From: Galdieria sulphuraria
Taxonomy: Eukaryota; Rhodophyta; Bangiophyceae; Galdieriales; Galdieriaceae
NCBI RefSeq assembly: GCF_000341285.1
Contig: NW_005178471.1
Span: 151,739-215,738 of the forward strand
Direction of reading: 5' to 3'
Length of the DNA: 64,000 nt
Shown here: positions 20,266-30,731 of the stretch, piece after piece
How positions within the stretch are numbered: the stretch's first letter is position 1
Layout: each line of letters opens with the position of its first letter
The notes under the pieces: model-generated
What the model was told of the DNA's origin: nothing
Database searches by the model: none
Seen by the model: the letters and a program-made list of their open reading frames with translations, nothing else
Translations under genes and position numbers: made by a program

Positions 20266-22684
20266 ATGGCAAAAGACTCCGATAGGAATGAAAACCAATC
20301 AGCTTATGTATCTTCAAAGCAGCAAACCTTCCAAATTGCCTTACACCGTTGTAGTTTCGTAAACTTTGAGACAAGTGCTGTAGTTGCAATCTGTCCTGAT
20401 TGCAGTCATAGTGGCAACCAATTCTTTGTGGCTAGAGAAAATGGAGACCTGGAAACACGTAGTGCGTTTACAGGTTGGGCTGTTCAAAACTATGTTCCGA
20501 GTACTATAAAAACTGGAAAATTTATCACGAGCATAGTGGAGCTTGCAGTTGACAAAGTTATGACCAGTACTTTAGATGGCTTCTTAACAATATGGGATAT
20601 GGAGAGAAGAACGCAACTGTATCAACAAAGTCCAGGTGGAGGAGCTATATGGTGTATGGAAGTGGACCCAACGACAACAAACGATACAAAGACAATTGCA
20701 ATAGGTTGTGAAGACGGTCGAGTGAGGCTGATTCATATAGCAACCAGTCAATTAGCGGATGCAACGAACAGCAAAGATTTGGTCCAAGTAGAGCTGCTAG
20801 AAGCTGGTCAATCCAGAGTACTCGCAATAGCTTGGTCGTTAGAATCTACGTCATTCTTGTTGGCTACGGATGACTCTGGAAATATACGAAAGTTAGATAC
20901 TGAGACACGAAGATGTGTACAAGTTATGAAGATAACCCAGCAAGGCGTACCAGCTGTTATATGGTCTGTAATTGCCTTAAAGGTAAATAGTAACCATCAT
21001 TATTACGCTACCGGAGACTCTAGAGGGATTCTAACGATATGGGATGCAACCACCTGTTCTGTGATAAGCGAATTCGCCGTGGAGAATTGTAAAGGAGATA
21101 TTACTTGTTTGACAGGTATTGTTCATGAAGATAGTCAAGACCCAAACTTGGCTTTACCAGATGTTGACATATTGTTTGGTGCTAGTGATGGAGGAATCGG
21201 TGCTATAAGGGGTCACTGGACATCAACAGAACCTAATAAATATCACTGGATTCCCGTGAGAGGCCGAAGCTTACATGCACGGGATGTACGAACAATAAAA
21301 GCTATCGGCAATCATCGTATCGTTGCGGGAGGAGCAGACTGTCGCATTTCTATTATAGACACTAACGACTTTTTCTCGGAAGCTCCTTGTATTCGTTTAT
21401 ATCCTTCAAGACAACCACACAGGCCATCTTGTGCTTCCTACTATCGTAACAAGGATTTACTTGTTGCAGAACATGACCAACATGTCGATTTTTGGAAGGG
21501 TAATTGTAAGATGATGGATAAAATTTTATTTAGATACAAATCTCGAAAACGAGATGGTCATATTTGTGCATCAGCAGTCTCGGAAGACTTTACTTGGTTT
21601 GCTGTGGCCACAACAACTGTTATTCGAATTTATCAAGTGTCATGGGTAGAGAATGGCACAGTGGCGATGGAAGTAGATCCATTTCAAGTCATTCATTCAT
21701 GTGGTGGTGCTCGCCAATTGCTATGGATATATGAAAGCAATACTTGCAGTTATTTATTGGCACTTTCTAAAGAAGCAGAATGTATATTTCTGCATACAAT
21801 ATTGAGCAATCAAAATGCCGCTTCCATAGAGAAGCCTCGTTCGATTCAATGGGCTGACTGGATCCCTACTAAAGTGTCCAAAAATGCTTCAAACTCCTGC
21901 ACTATAACTTGTATGACCCATGCTAAAGAGAGTACAAATGCAAGTGAGATGTCTTTGTTCTTTGCAGCTGGAGATAAATATGGTAATGTGTTTATTTTCG
22001 ATATACGTCACTTGGACAGTCCGGTAGCGAGTTTGCAGGGGTAAGGATGTTTCTTTTGGCTCAACGTTTTGTTTCTCAACTTATATGTACGTTAGTTGTT
22101 TGTCGGAAAGTGTCGTTTCTATTCGTTTTCAAAAAAATGTGTTGATAGTGTGTGGTTGTCGAGGTCAAATCCAGTTGTTTAGGATCGAAGCTGACTCTGG
22201 GAAATGGAAGATGGACAGATTGTCATCATGGTCGGAGAAGTCAATGGAATGGGTTAAAGAACAGCTGATTTTGTCGCTTAACTTGTTACCTATCTATGGA
22301 CTGGATATAGATGTCGACTCTTCGTGCTTTTTGATATATGGGCGTCATTACATCATCTTATTGCATTGGGAGCAGTTCGAAGAGGTCATCAACAAAGGAA
22401 ACCATTTGGAGGATTCCATGGACCTTTCTGAGACTGGGAAACCAAGCCAAGACTCTAGCAGTGAAAGACACAGCACAATTGCAAAAAAAATCCAAAAAGT
22501 GCCAACGAAGAAACTAAAGATAATGTATCCATTAGAAAATGTTGTCTATGCTTGTTTCATGAGCGATCAAGAGAAGAAACAGACAACAGACAACATGATA
22601 TCCATCTTGTGTTTGGAACATCGATGGGAAGATATGTTGAGCCACATGCCACCTGCAGTACTGAAGAAGAAGTTTGGAATCTAA
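20266..22684 (+). CDS. UTP4: U3 small nucleolar RNA-associated protein 4 (UTP4/Cirhin)
   Basis: WD40-repeat member of the UtpA (t-UTP) subcomplex of the small-subunit processome, partner of UTP10. Two exons (20266-22040, 22096-22684) encode 787 residues. The N-terminus IALHRCSFVNFETSAVVAI matches the family's HRCRF start. WD repeats include DGFLTIWDMERR and DSRGILTIWDATT, and the C-terminal beta propeller ends LEHRWEDMLSHMPPAVLKKK, where UTP4 has a conserved ...HLPP-x-L-x-RKR... segment. The intron splits a glycine codon in SLQGC. UTP10 lies 3 kb away on the other strand; both act in the same complex, though nothing here shows co-regulation. Confidence 0.88.
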
Positions 22685-22761
22685 TCAAAAATGACTCTCC
22701 TTTATATGACCAAAATGGAAACACACTTCGTAAATCATCGATTACCTATTGAATTTGTTGT

Positions 22762-23588
22762 CTACAATATATTCCTCAGTTTCAATTCGGACCACCATAA
22801 TAGCGTATCACTTGTCTCAATTTCCACAAAACTATCTACTATCTCGTTAGAACTACTAATAAAGGAACCAAATGATAATGGTTGATGATCTAGATTCCAA
22901 CGAAGCCCTGTAGTTGTCGCCTCACGACAGATGGAGCCAATAGGTATCAAGCCACACAAAGGTCCTTCTATGTCTTTCGAACATACAATGCAATGTTTTC
23001 CTCCAGGAAGCAACCACATGACTTGATCCAACGATAGCAAATAGATCTTTCTAGGTAAAAATTTATGTAGAATATGAATATTCGCAAGCTGTTGATCCAT
23101 GCGACCACCTATGCCACCAAGTACAACGGTGGGTAAATCTTCGATATTAGGTTCAATAGAACCTAAGCACTTTTCAAAATCGTTGTAAAATTGGTTAGAA
23201 TTCTGAATAATATTAACTTTCTTTGACGCATAGTATTTGATAACTTCTGGCCGTATAGAGTCAAAATCACCCTAAGCAAAAGAAAAATTAACTAGATGAT
23301 TCCAGAGAAACTCCAAATGCGAATACCTTTATGACGTTGGGAACAAAACGATCTCGTTGATCGGTTCCAAAGCAGTCAAACAACCTGTTGCTACCCCCGT
23401 CTGCACAGACAGTAAACGCTGCAGATTGCCAAAGTCTCGAGACTAGCGACGCAGAAAAGCTCTCGCCGTTCAAAAGCAATAAAGAAAGCGACCTTGGCAA
23501 ACCCTGCAACAACTTCGACTAAAACAGTGTGAATAACATAAATTAAAAGGTATAGCAATCTTACTATGCAAAAAAGGGATTGATTCAT
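22762..23588 (-). CDS. TPK1: Thiamin pyrophosphokinase
   Basis: Transfers pyrophosphate from ATP to thiamin to make thiamin diphosphate. Three exons (23565-23588, 23327-23518, 22762-23271), 241 residues, normal length for eukaryotic TPK. Catalytic-domain motifs: TVCADGGSNRLFD, KGDFDSIRPEV, and GGIGGRMDQQLANI. The C-terminal thiamin-binding beta domain contains GLIPIG and TTGLRWNLDHQPLSFG, also family-typical. The first exon encodes only eight residues (MNQSLFCI). Its stop is 77 bases from the convergent UTP4 stop. Confidence 0.92.
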
Positions 23589-23964
23589 AAAAGGTCATCC
23601 AAACAACGGAAGATTTCTAAGCGAAATGAGATTACCTAAAATAATCTTCGATATTTTAAAATTCTGCAATAAATAAAGTTAAATTAAAAGTTGTATCTTT
23701 CAGGGTAATCATTTGAGAAAGCAGCTTTAAAATAATTAAAATTTTAATTTTTAATTTCGAAAAACATTCGATTTTTAATGTGTACTTTAACAGTTGCTGG
23801 TATTCTCGGTTAAATGTTATGTTTGTTTTTATAAAGCTTCAGTTTGGTTGAAAGGCAATTTTAATTGACAATACATCAGATTATTTTTTGGGACAGAATG
23901 CCAATATTATCTATGAAAAAATCCCGCTCGTTTCATGGAATTTGTGTCCTGAACGGTAGACTGG
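23589..23964. other. Divergent intergenic region, TPK to CRAL-TRIO gene
   Basis: 376 bases, strongly AT-rich with A- and T-runs between about 23630 and 23780. No coding potential seen. Most likely the two facing promoters and 5' UTRs. Confidence 0.6.
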
Positions 23965-24960
23965 ATGCCTGATTCGCTATACGACAGTCTCGAGTGCCTT
24001 AGTGAGAAAATTGAAGCCGAGGGCTTGTACACGACCTTCAGCTCAGATAAATTGGTCAGGAGGATTAAGAGGTCCTCTGAAACTGAAAAAATTATTCTTA
24101 GTAGATTTTTGAGAGCGAGAAGGTCCTCTTATTATTCGAAACATTCTTTTTCACTCCTGAAATTTATTTAGATTCAATGTGGATTCTGCTTTTGATAGTT
24201 TTCTTGCTTGTTTGAAGTTTCGTGAGGCTGAAAATGTCAACAGCGTTGGTCTCGACGAGTTTAAGAATCCTCTTGCGACGTTTCCTTTTACTACTACTGG
24301 TATCTTTAAAATGTTTTTATTTGGTTTTGGCTCAGTTGCATGAAGGGTTTTGCACTTTTGATGGTGAGCCGTTACTTTACGGAAGAGCCAGTGCATTGGA
24401 TCGATTCAAGATTGATCCTGCTATCTTTCATCGCGGCTTCATATCCTTTTTGGAATTTCTTGGGGACACTTTCGAACCTAGCACAATGTTTGTCATCATT
24501 TTTGACTTTACAGTAAGTTTTTTGGAGCAACCTCATTGGTAGTTGATCAAGTCTAGGATTTTTCTCCTATTCGCAACGTTCATTTCGGTTGTGCCCGAGA
24601 TATGCTCAAAGTGATGCAGGTATGTCCATCCAGATTTGTTTCTAGTTTCTTTAATGGAATACCTTGGAATAGGATTTTTATCCCGAGCGGTTATCCAAAA
24701 TATTCCTTGTCAACTATCCTTCTACTTTATATGGTGTTTACAAAATAGTTTCACCATTTATCGATGAGTAGGTCATACATAGAGATTGTGCGCGTGTGTT
24801 GGATGATTTCATGTTATTTATTAGGAATACTCGTTCCAAATTGGAGTGGATTCCAAAGAACAGCCTTGAACAGTTGTTACGATACGTTAGCATGGAAGCC
24901 ATACCCTATAGTATAGGGGGCATGGCAGTATACCCAGTTCCTCCATTGTCATCGCAATAG
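23965..24960 (+). CDS. Sec14-like CRAL-TRIO lipid-binding protein
   Basis: Phosphatidylinositol-transfer-type protein. Six exons (23965-24122, 24172-24299, 24346-24512, 24557-24619, 24673-24767, 24825-24960) sum to 248 residues in one frame. The CRAL-TRIO N-terminal helix motif ILSRFLRARRFNVDSAF spans the first splice. The lipid-binding domain includes GEPLLYGRASALD, VIIFDFTDFSP, and the hallmark DFYPERLSKIFLVNYPS followed by YKIVSPFIDENTRSKLEWI. The C-terminal IPYSIGGMA corresponds to the family's LPxxxGG ending. It consists of the lipid-binding module alone, with no GOLD domain. Ligand unknown. Confidence 0.88.
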
Positions 24961-24985
24961 TATAGGGTTTTTGACCACACAAATT

Positions 24986-25047
24986 GGGGAGGAAGAACAA
25001 GAGGAGGAGGGGAGGGGAGGGGAAGGGAGAAAAGAAGAGGGGGGGTT
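24986..25047. repeat. Polypurine (G/A) tract between convergent genes
   Basis: Roughly 60 bases almost entirely of G and A on the + strand, including several runs of four or more G and one of seven. It lies between the stop of the CRAL-TRIO gene (24960) and that of the convergent AAA+ gene (25238). Such tracts can form triplex or G-quadruplex structures; a role in transcription termination is only a guess. Confidence 0.85.
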
Positions 25048-25237
25048 TGATTTGTCTACCAATACGTCGTTAGTTTGTACATTTTTTTGAATGGTGCAAT
25101 TGTATGTAAACATTCCACTTGATATCAACGGGGGCAAACGGAACCCATGAAAAAAACACAGTGCTTGTTTTGTTTCCAAGTTTTGAATGATGATAATCGC
25201 AAGGGATACAACCTAGTTTGTTTCTCTTTTACACAAA

Positions 25238-27007
25238 CTACAAGTTATTTTTTTTTTCAGTATTCCCGCAGTATTCCCGCTTTCCTTCGATGACTTCACT
25301 CTCAAAAGAAGAGTCGATTGGTAACAAGTTGGATGTTCCTTGTTTCTCCATCAACATACTTTCGAAATGTTTCCGTTTCAACTCCCCATCATTCACTTTT
25401 TCTTTCCAACAACACAACAGCACGGAACGCAGTAACATGGACCAGTCTGCAAGATTCCACATGCAAGTGCTTTGAACGATCCAATCTAGAAATTGGTTGT
25501 CTTCTACTTGCTTCTCCACGGTGACTCCTACGTTCTTCACATGTTTCAAAAAATTGCACAAATATCGATACCTCTGATAGTTGGTCGGTAAATCCAACTT
25601 TTTTTTGTATTCCAATCTTCCAGGGCGCAACAAAGCGGGATCTATTTTATCCAAATCTTGTGCTGTTGCCAAAACAAAGAACTCCGGTTGACGCGAAGTT
25701 GAGAAGCCATCCATTTCCGATAAAAATAGACAAGTCAATCTGGAAAGACTTTCAGCTGACGTGCCATCAGCAAAGTCTCTCTTCTGGAACACCATATCTA
25801 TTTGATCCACAAAAATGACACAGGGTGAGAATCTACGTGCTGCTAGAAAACATTGTTTCAAGGTTTTTTCTGATTGTCCTATTGCAGAGGCCAATAGTGA
25901 TGCTCCATCTAGAACGAATACAGGTAAATGAAGCTTTTGAACAAGTCGATGACATAAACTTGTCTTTCCCACACCACAAGGACCATAAATTAAGGCACCT
26001 CGAAAAGGAGTGACTGTGGTAGGAAATACTTGTTGGTTCTTTTTCATTGAATATGTGATAACGGTGACCAAATCATTGAAAGTTTCTGATAGAGAGCTTT
26101 CATCATCGCTGCCAACTAAGAAATCGTCCACTATGAAATTGGATGATGGTTTATGGTTGCTTATCCCTATTTCCGGGTTGTTTTGTACGACAAAGGAGAA
26201 AGTTGCCTCAAGACTTCGTTGCCATTGTTTTGCTATCGAGTCGTGATCTCCACCCTTACAATAAACCATTCGTAAGAACGTTGTCACCAAATATGAGATA
26301 TGCCCAAAGACGCATCCCTTCCATCCAGGAATCATGTTTTCACGTTGCACGAGATCCAAAGCAACACGAGATATAGTAGGATTATCTATTTTTTCAAGCC
26401 AATAAGACACCATATGATGAATGTTTTCTCTTGACAACGAAGGAACGCAAAAGGAATGAGGAAAGTACTCGTCTCGTCTCAAAATGGGGTGTAGTTGATT
26501 TTCCTCTCGTGTGATAAGTATCCATAATATTCGTTGTTGGAGGTTCCTACACGAGTCCAATTCTTCAATAAACCCACACATAGTTTTCTTTTCCAAGGAC
26601 TTTTTTCCAACTACCCAATGGTCGGCGTCATCGATAATCAATAGGATAGGTTTCTGTGTTGGAGCTGAAACTAGAATATTCTTCAAAGGACTATCCAAAT
26701 ATTTCCCATAGGCATATATCCAATCGACAGCTGACCCATAGTGAACTTCAGAAGAGAAGCGAGTGGCCATACACTTGGCGAAGAGAGTTTTTCCTGAACC
26801 AGTAGGCCCATGAATGGAGAAACCTAAGGAGTTTACTCTTTTAGACAAGATAATCTCACAATAGTTGACTACTTGAAAGCAAAATTCTGGCCAAATATGC
26901 TCAAAGAGGCCATAGTCTAAGACGTCGTCTCCAAAGGGAAAGGCTTTATCCGTTGCAGTCAAAATATCATCACACAACACTTTGTCGTCGTTCTTCACGC
27001 TTTTCAT
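25238..27007 (-). CDS. Divergent tandem AAA+ ATPase (PEX1/PEX6/CDC48-like)
   Basis: Intronless, 589 residues, two AAA+ modules and little else. Module 1: Walker A GPTGSGKT and Walker B LLIIDDADH. Module 2: Walker A GPCGVGKT, Walker B VIFVDQIDMV, then LATAQDLDKIDPALLRPGRL with sensor and arginine-finger regions. In both Walker B motifs the second acidic residue that normally activates water is altered (DD in the first, DQ in the second). A DD in module 1 is known in PEX1, but a degenerate second module is unusual and suggests weak or no hydrolysis. The N-terminal substrate-binding domains of CDC48 and PEX1 are missing. Start is 22 bases downstream of the decarboxylase stop on the same strand. 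Family within AAA+ uncertain. Confidence 0.75.
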   Translation of the reverse strand: MKSVKNDDKVLCDDILTATDKAFPFGDDVLDYGLFEHIWPEFCFQVVNYCEIILSKRVNSLGFSIHGPTGSGKTLFAKCMATRFSSEVHYGSAVDWIYAYGKYLDSPLKNILVSAPTQKPILLIIDDADHWVVGKKSLEKKTMCGFIEELDSCRNLQQRILWILITREENQLHPILRRDEYFPHSFCVPSLSRENIHHMVSYWLEKIDNPTISRVALDLVQRENMIPGWKGCVFGHISYLVTTFLRMVYCKGGDHDSIAKQWQRSLEATFSFVVQNNPEIGISNHKPSSNFIVDDFLVGSDDESSLSETFNDLVTVITYSMKKNQQVFPTTVTPFRGALIYGPCGVGKTSLCHRLVQKLHLPVFVLDGASLLASAIGQSEKTLKQCFLAARRFSPCVIFVDQIDMVFQKRDFADGTSAESLSRLTCLFLSEMDGFSTSRQPEFFVLATAQDLDKIDPALLRPGRLEYKKKLDLPTNYQRYRYLCNFLKHVKNVGVTVEKQVEDNQFLDWIVQSTCMWNLADWSMLLRSVLLCCWKEKVNDGELKRKHFESMLMEKQGTSNLLPIDSSFESEVIEGKREYCGNTEKKNNL

Positions 27008-27029
27008 TCACAAAAATACTTTGCAGACT

Positions 27030-28471
27030 TCAACTCCAAAACCGTATCAACTCTTCAGGACTTTCTTCCTTTTTCAAGAGTTGAAATGGTTCATTCGAAT
27101 TCTCATGGAAACCATATACGGCAGATACCCATTGTGAAGTATGTCGAGAATACATACTTAACGTATAAGCACCACTATCCAAAACAACAAGCCAGTCACC
27201 AGGTTCACAACGGGGTAAAAGACGACCAGTTGCAAATATATCACCAGAGAAACAAAGAGGACCTGCAATATCTTGTTCTATCATCGGATATTCACGTCCA
27301 TCCAACAACTTGTTGCCACCTTGTTTATCCAATACCAATATTCTATGTTTCCAATTCTACATTGCCATCAAACTATTCATGATAGAGAAAATATATAAAA
27401 CTCAGTACCTTGGGAAGATATACTGGACGTAAAAAGTTATCTGCGCCAATATGACATAATACAATATTCCTATTACCCGACTGCTTTGTATATTCAACTC
27501 GGGATACAAATATACCAGCTTTGGCACATAAACGTCGTCCAAACTCTGTTATTAGCTGCAGAGAAGAATCAAATAATTCTGGTGCAACCCTTTCAAGCCT
27601 TGAAACATACTCTTCAAAGCTAGCACCTTGAGATACACCGTCATAATCTGCAGAAAGACCACCGCCTATATCCAACGTTTGTAAGCGTTCAGGAAAACGT
27701 TCTCTTAATTGGACAAGTAAATCAACTCCAGCACGAATACCTTGCTCCAGTAGTTCCCAAGTACAACCTTGAGAACCAACATGTACGTGGATGCCTTTTA
27801 GAAATGAATATCTTTGGAAGCACTCTACTATTTCCTCGAGCTTCTCTTTCAAAGGTACACCAAACTTACTTTGTGCACTAGCAGTACTGGTTTCCTGTAT
27901 CAACCCTGAGCCTATTTGAGGGTTGATACGAAGACCCACTCTAACTTGCTTGTTGCACAACTCTTCCTCGTTTTCTCTCAACAGCTGTTGTATTTTCTCA
28001 AGTTCTTGAAAGTTGTCTGCGTTGATATATATTTCGTCGTCCAAAGCCAGCTTCAAGTCTTTCATAGTCTTTACTGGTGAATCGAATACAATTCTTTCTG
28101 AAGGACAACCAAAGCTTTTAGCCAGATAAACCTAGTTTTTTTAAGATCAACAAGGAAAAAAGGGGTGGAGCACATACTTCTCCTATAGAAGCACATTCTG
28201 CACCGAAACCATAACTGAAAGCAAGTGAAAGAACTCCTTTCACAGGACAAGCCTTTAAAGCAAAAGCTAACAAAAAAATACACAAAAGTTTGTTTCCATT
28301 CAACAACTTTCACTTACTGTGAAGTGTCTTGGGAGGAAAGGCATCGAACAGCTGTTTCCAAGTATTTTGCAGTTTATCAAGATGATATATAAACACTTTA
28401 GGTGTTGTTTCGGATAAGATGCCTCGATCAAGTGCTCGCTGTACTACTTTGGACCACAGTGAAGTTTCCAT
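27030..28471 (-). CDS. Group IV PLP-dependent decarboxylase (diaminopimelate decarboxylase-like)
   Basis: Alanine-racemase-fold decarboxylase. Four exons: the first begins METSLWSKVVQRAL at 28471, the long third exon is about 27409-28130, the last 27030-27356. The PLP lysine lies in HTFALKACP, followed by GFGAECASIGE, VGLRINPQIG, the histidine loop GIHVHVGSQ, the glycine loop DIGGGLSADY, and a C-terminal GPLCFSGD with the cysteine that completes the partner active site. Biosynthetic diaminopimelate decarboxylases usually have CESGD there; the Glu is Phe here, so the substrate may differ (lysine-, ornithine- or carboxyspermidine-related). Start lies 47 bases downstream of the RPL13A stop, and its own stop is 22 bases before the AAA+ start: three genes in a tight same-strand row. 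Confidence 0.8.
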
Positions 28472-28518
28472 CTTCAAATGAATGCATAAATCCGTATATG
28501 AAAAAGGACTAACTTTTA

Positions 28519-29139
28519 TTATGATGTTGTTGAATGATGAAGATGCATAGAAACAGGTTCCAATAGAGCACTCCATTCGGATAAATCCAAACCTCTTTCT
28601 GCCTCCTTTCTTACTTTCTTAGCTTCTTTCTTCTTGAGATAGAAATTTTTGCTTCTTTGTTTTCTCTTTTGTTCCAAACGTTTGATAACATCAGCATACT
28701 TCCAACCCACTTGTGAAGCAAGAGTGCCCACGTGCGTGTACTTTCTATCTGGACGCAAACGAACCACTCTTAAAGCTTGAGGAACAACCATTCTCTTCAT
28801 TCTATCATAGGGTGGAGGTACACCTTCAAATACCTTGAGTCGACTCAACGCTGCAGAACCGCGTGGGATTCTTCTAGGAACCATTCCTCTGACTGCCTTG
28901 AAGAAGATTTTGGAAGGTGAACGATGGTGATAGGGACCGCGAGAAGGATTCGTGTTCATTCTCTTTCTCAAGTAACTCTTAAACTTGAGCTTGTGTCGGT
29001 GATGGTCTCCAGAAATATTGAGTTCCTCACAACGAACGACGACGATCTGCTGACCACTTAAAATTTCCTTTGCAACTACGGATGCCAGACGTCCTAATAA
29101 GTGTCCTTTTGCATCGACTATAATGGGTGCTTCTAACAT
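28519..29139 (-). CDS. RPL13A: 60S ribosomal protein L13a (uL13)
   Basis: Large-subunit ribosomal protein, 206 residues, no intron inside the coding part. Starts [20 protein letters not shown], the canonical uL13 N-terminus; continues [28 protein letters not shown], the family marker [11 protein letters not shown], and a lysine-rich C-terminal extension as in other eukaryotic L13a proteins. The frame is open for 38 codons upstream of this Met, but that stretch has no family similarity. It is the first of three same-strand genes with gaps of only 47 and 22 bases. Confidence 0.95.
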   Translation of the reverse strand: MLEAPIIVDAKGHLLGRLASVVAKEILSGQQIVVVRCEELNISGDHHRHKLKFKSYLRKRMNTNPSRGPYHHRSPSKIFFKAVRGMVPRRIPRGSAALSRLKVFEGVPPPYDRMKRMVVPQALRVVRLRPDRKYTHVGTLASQVGWKYADVIKRLEQKRKQRSKNFYLKKKEAKKVRKEAERGLDLSEWSALLEPVSMHLHHSTTS

Positions 29140-29280
29140 GGCTGACTCTCCTCCAGTTAGTTGGCCGTCAACCTCGCGTCGTCGTCTCCAATGGAAATCA
29201 AATGAATGTTTTATGTAATGAAAATGAAGTTTTACCCAAAGAAGAATAATCATTTCAAGTTCTCGTTTATAAGAAACAGT

Positions 29281-30483
29281 TCATAAAGGGTTCTTACTCT
29301 TCTTCCATAAAAAAGTTCTCCATACCAAGTTTGTCAAACCATGTGTCAAAGCACTTGCTACGATGGAATGGGTCTGCTGAAATACCAAGCCATAAGAAAA
29401 ACCTGCAACGGTTGCCATCAGTGCAAAGCGCCAATTAGGTAGTGGGAAATGATCCAAAGGATTCTTCAAGTGGATAATACCAAACAATAGAGAAGATACC
29501 AACAGGGACCAATACCAGGAGTCTTTTCTAAAATAACTTGTTTGTAGTTTGCGTAAAATGAATCCACGAAAGAGAATCTCTTCAGGCAACGCGCCAAGAA
29601 ATATGGTAAGCGCTAGCATACACCAACGAAATAGTTGAATGAACGAAAAGTGGCTAAAGTTTGGAGGATTCCACTCCACAAACCCCAACTCCCATCCAAT
29701 TATGTTACAAAACACAGCTATAAAAATGAAACCAGCAATGGACCACTGCCAATCGACAAGAGTAAGATCCCAAGAGTAAGGAGCTCGTACAGAGTTTTCC
29801 GCCAAAGAAGAGGTTGGCAACATATTGGAAGTGAGAACGAGACACAAACTACCCATCACCATAGTCCAAGGAAGTTTCACAGGTTTGTGAAACTTGGGTA
29901 ACAGTTTGAGTTCAACTGGAAGATAAAGTAACAATAAAGGTATCCAATCTGCTCCTGGCCAGGAAAGGAAAGAAGCAAAACTGCATAAGAAGAAACCGGG
30001 CTTCCTTTCACTTACGATTCTTTTCACTGGATCACTTACGTTGCCACATTCAAGAATTGCCTCAAGTACAGAAGGTATGAGGAGATACAGAACATGCAAA
30101 GTAGTCGAAGCCATTATTTGGAATATACCCCAAGGAGACTTTACCAAACAAGGAAGTTCTGACAAGAAAAAAGGAATACATAACGAAATACTCCAAAACA
30201 CATTGCGAAACTCCTGACGACTTCCCAACACTCTTCTTACATAATCAACCAAACCTGTATATAAGGGATCTCGTTTTTGCCGGTTGAGGAAATATGAAAG
30301 AATAAAAGACCAAGAAGTTTTCCATTCCTTGGGACTTGTCAAGAATAAGCCGAACAGTGAAGGGTCGTTGATAATTCGGATGCAGGTTTCAGTTGGCAAA
30401 ATACATAAAGTAACCACTAGAGTGAGAAAACAAAGTACTTGAAAACTTTTGGAAAGAGTAGAATGTGGAGAATCTTTGGACAT
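29281..30483 (-). CDS. CPBP-family intramembrane metalloprotease (CAAX protease-like)
   Basis: Polytopic membrane protein of 400 residues, intronless, with about eight hydrophobic segments. The C-terminal third holds the ABI/CPBP (Rce1-type) motifs: motif 1 ALPEEILFRGFIL (EExxxR), motif 2 LLFGIIHLKN, and motif 3 ASALTHGLTNLVW. Glutamates and histidines in these motifs bind the catalytic metal and water. Plant and cyanobacterial relatives often sit in plastid membranes; whether this one does, or acts on prenylated proteins in the ER, cannot be told. The N-terminal half is not conserved with anything I recognise. Confidence 0.85.
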   Translation of the reverse strand: MSKDSPHSTLSKSFQVLCFLTLVVTLCILPTETCIRIINDPSLFGLFLTSPKEWKTSWSFILSYFLNRQKRDPLYTGLVDYVRRVLGSRQEFRNVFWSISLCIPFFLSELPCLVKSPWGIFQIMASTTLHVLYLLIPSVLEAILECGNVSDPVKRIVSERKPGFFLCSFASFLSWPGADWIPLLLLYLPVELKLLPKFHKPVKLPWTMVMGSLCLVLTSNMLPTSSLAENSVRAPYSWDLTLVDWQWSIAGFIFIAVFCNIIGWELGFVEWNPPNFSHFSFIQLFRWCMLALTIFLGALPEEILFRGFILRKLQTSYFRKDSWYWSLLVSSLLFGIIHLKNPLDHFPLPNWRFALMATVAGFSYGLVFQQTHSIVASALTHGLTNLVWRTFLWKKSKNPL

Positions 30484-30731
30484 CCTATCGAAAGAATTAT
30501 GAGTATGGAAGGAATGGCAATGATGAAGTCACATATTAGCGAGGACATTGATATCCATCGTCATTTGTGTTACATTTGGTTTTGAAAGTATTCTTATGAA
30601 AACAAAGAATATGATATTAGTATAGAATGGTTTTGTGATAGTGAAGAAAATAGATTTGATAGCTTCCATCATCAACCGACTTGAATTGGCCCGCCAAGAA
30701 TACTCACTTTTCAAGGAAGACGGTTGAAGTT

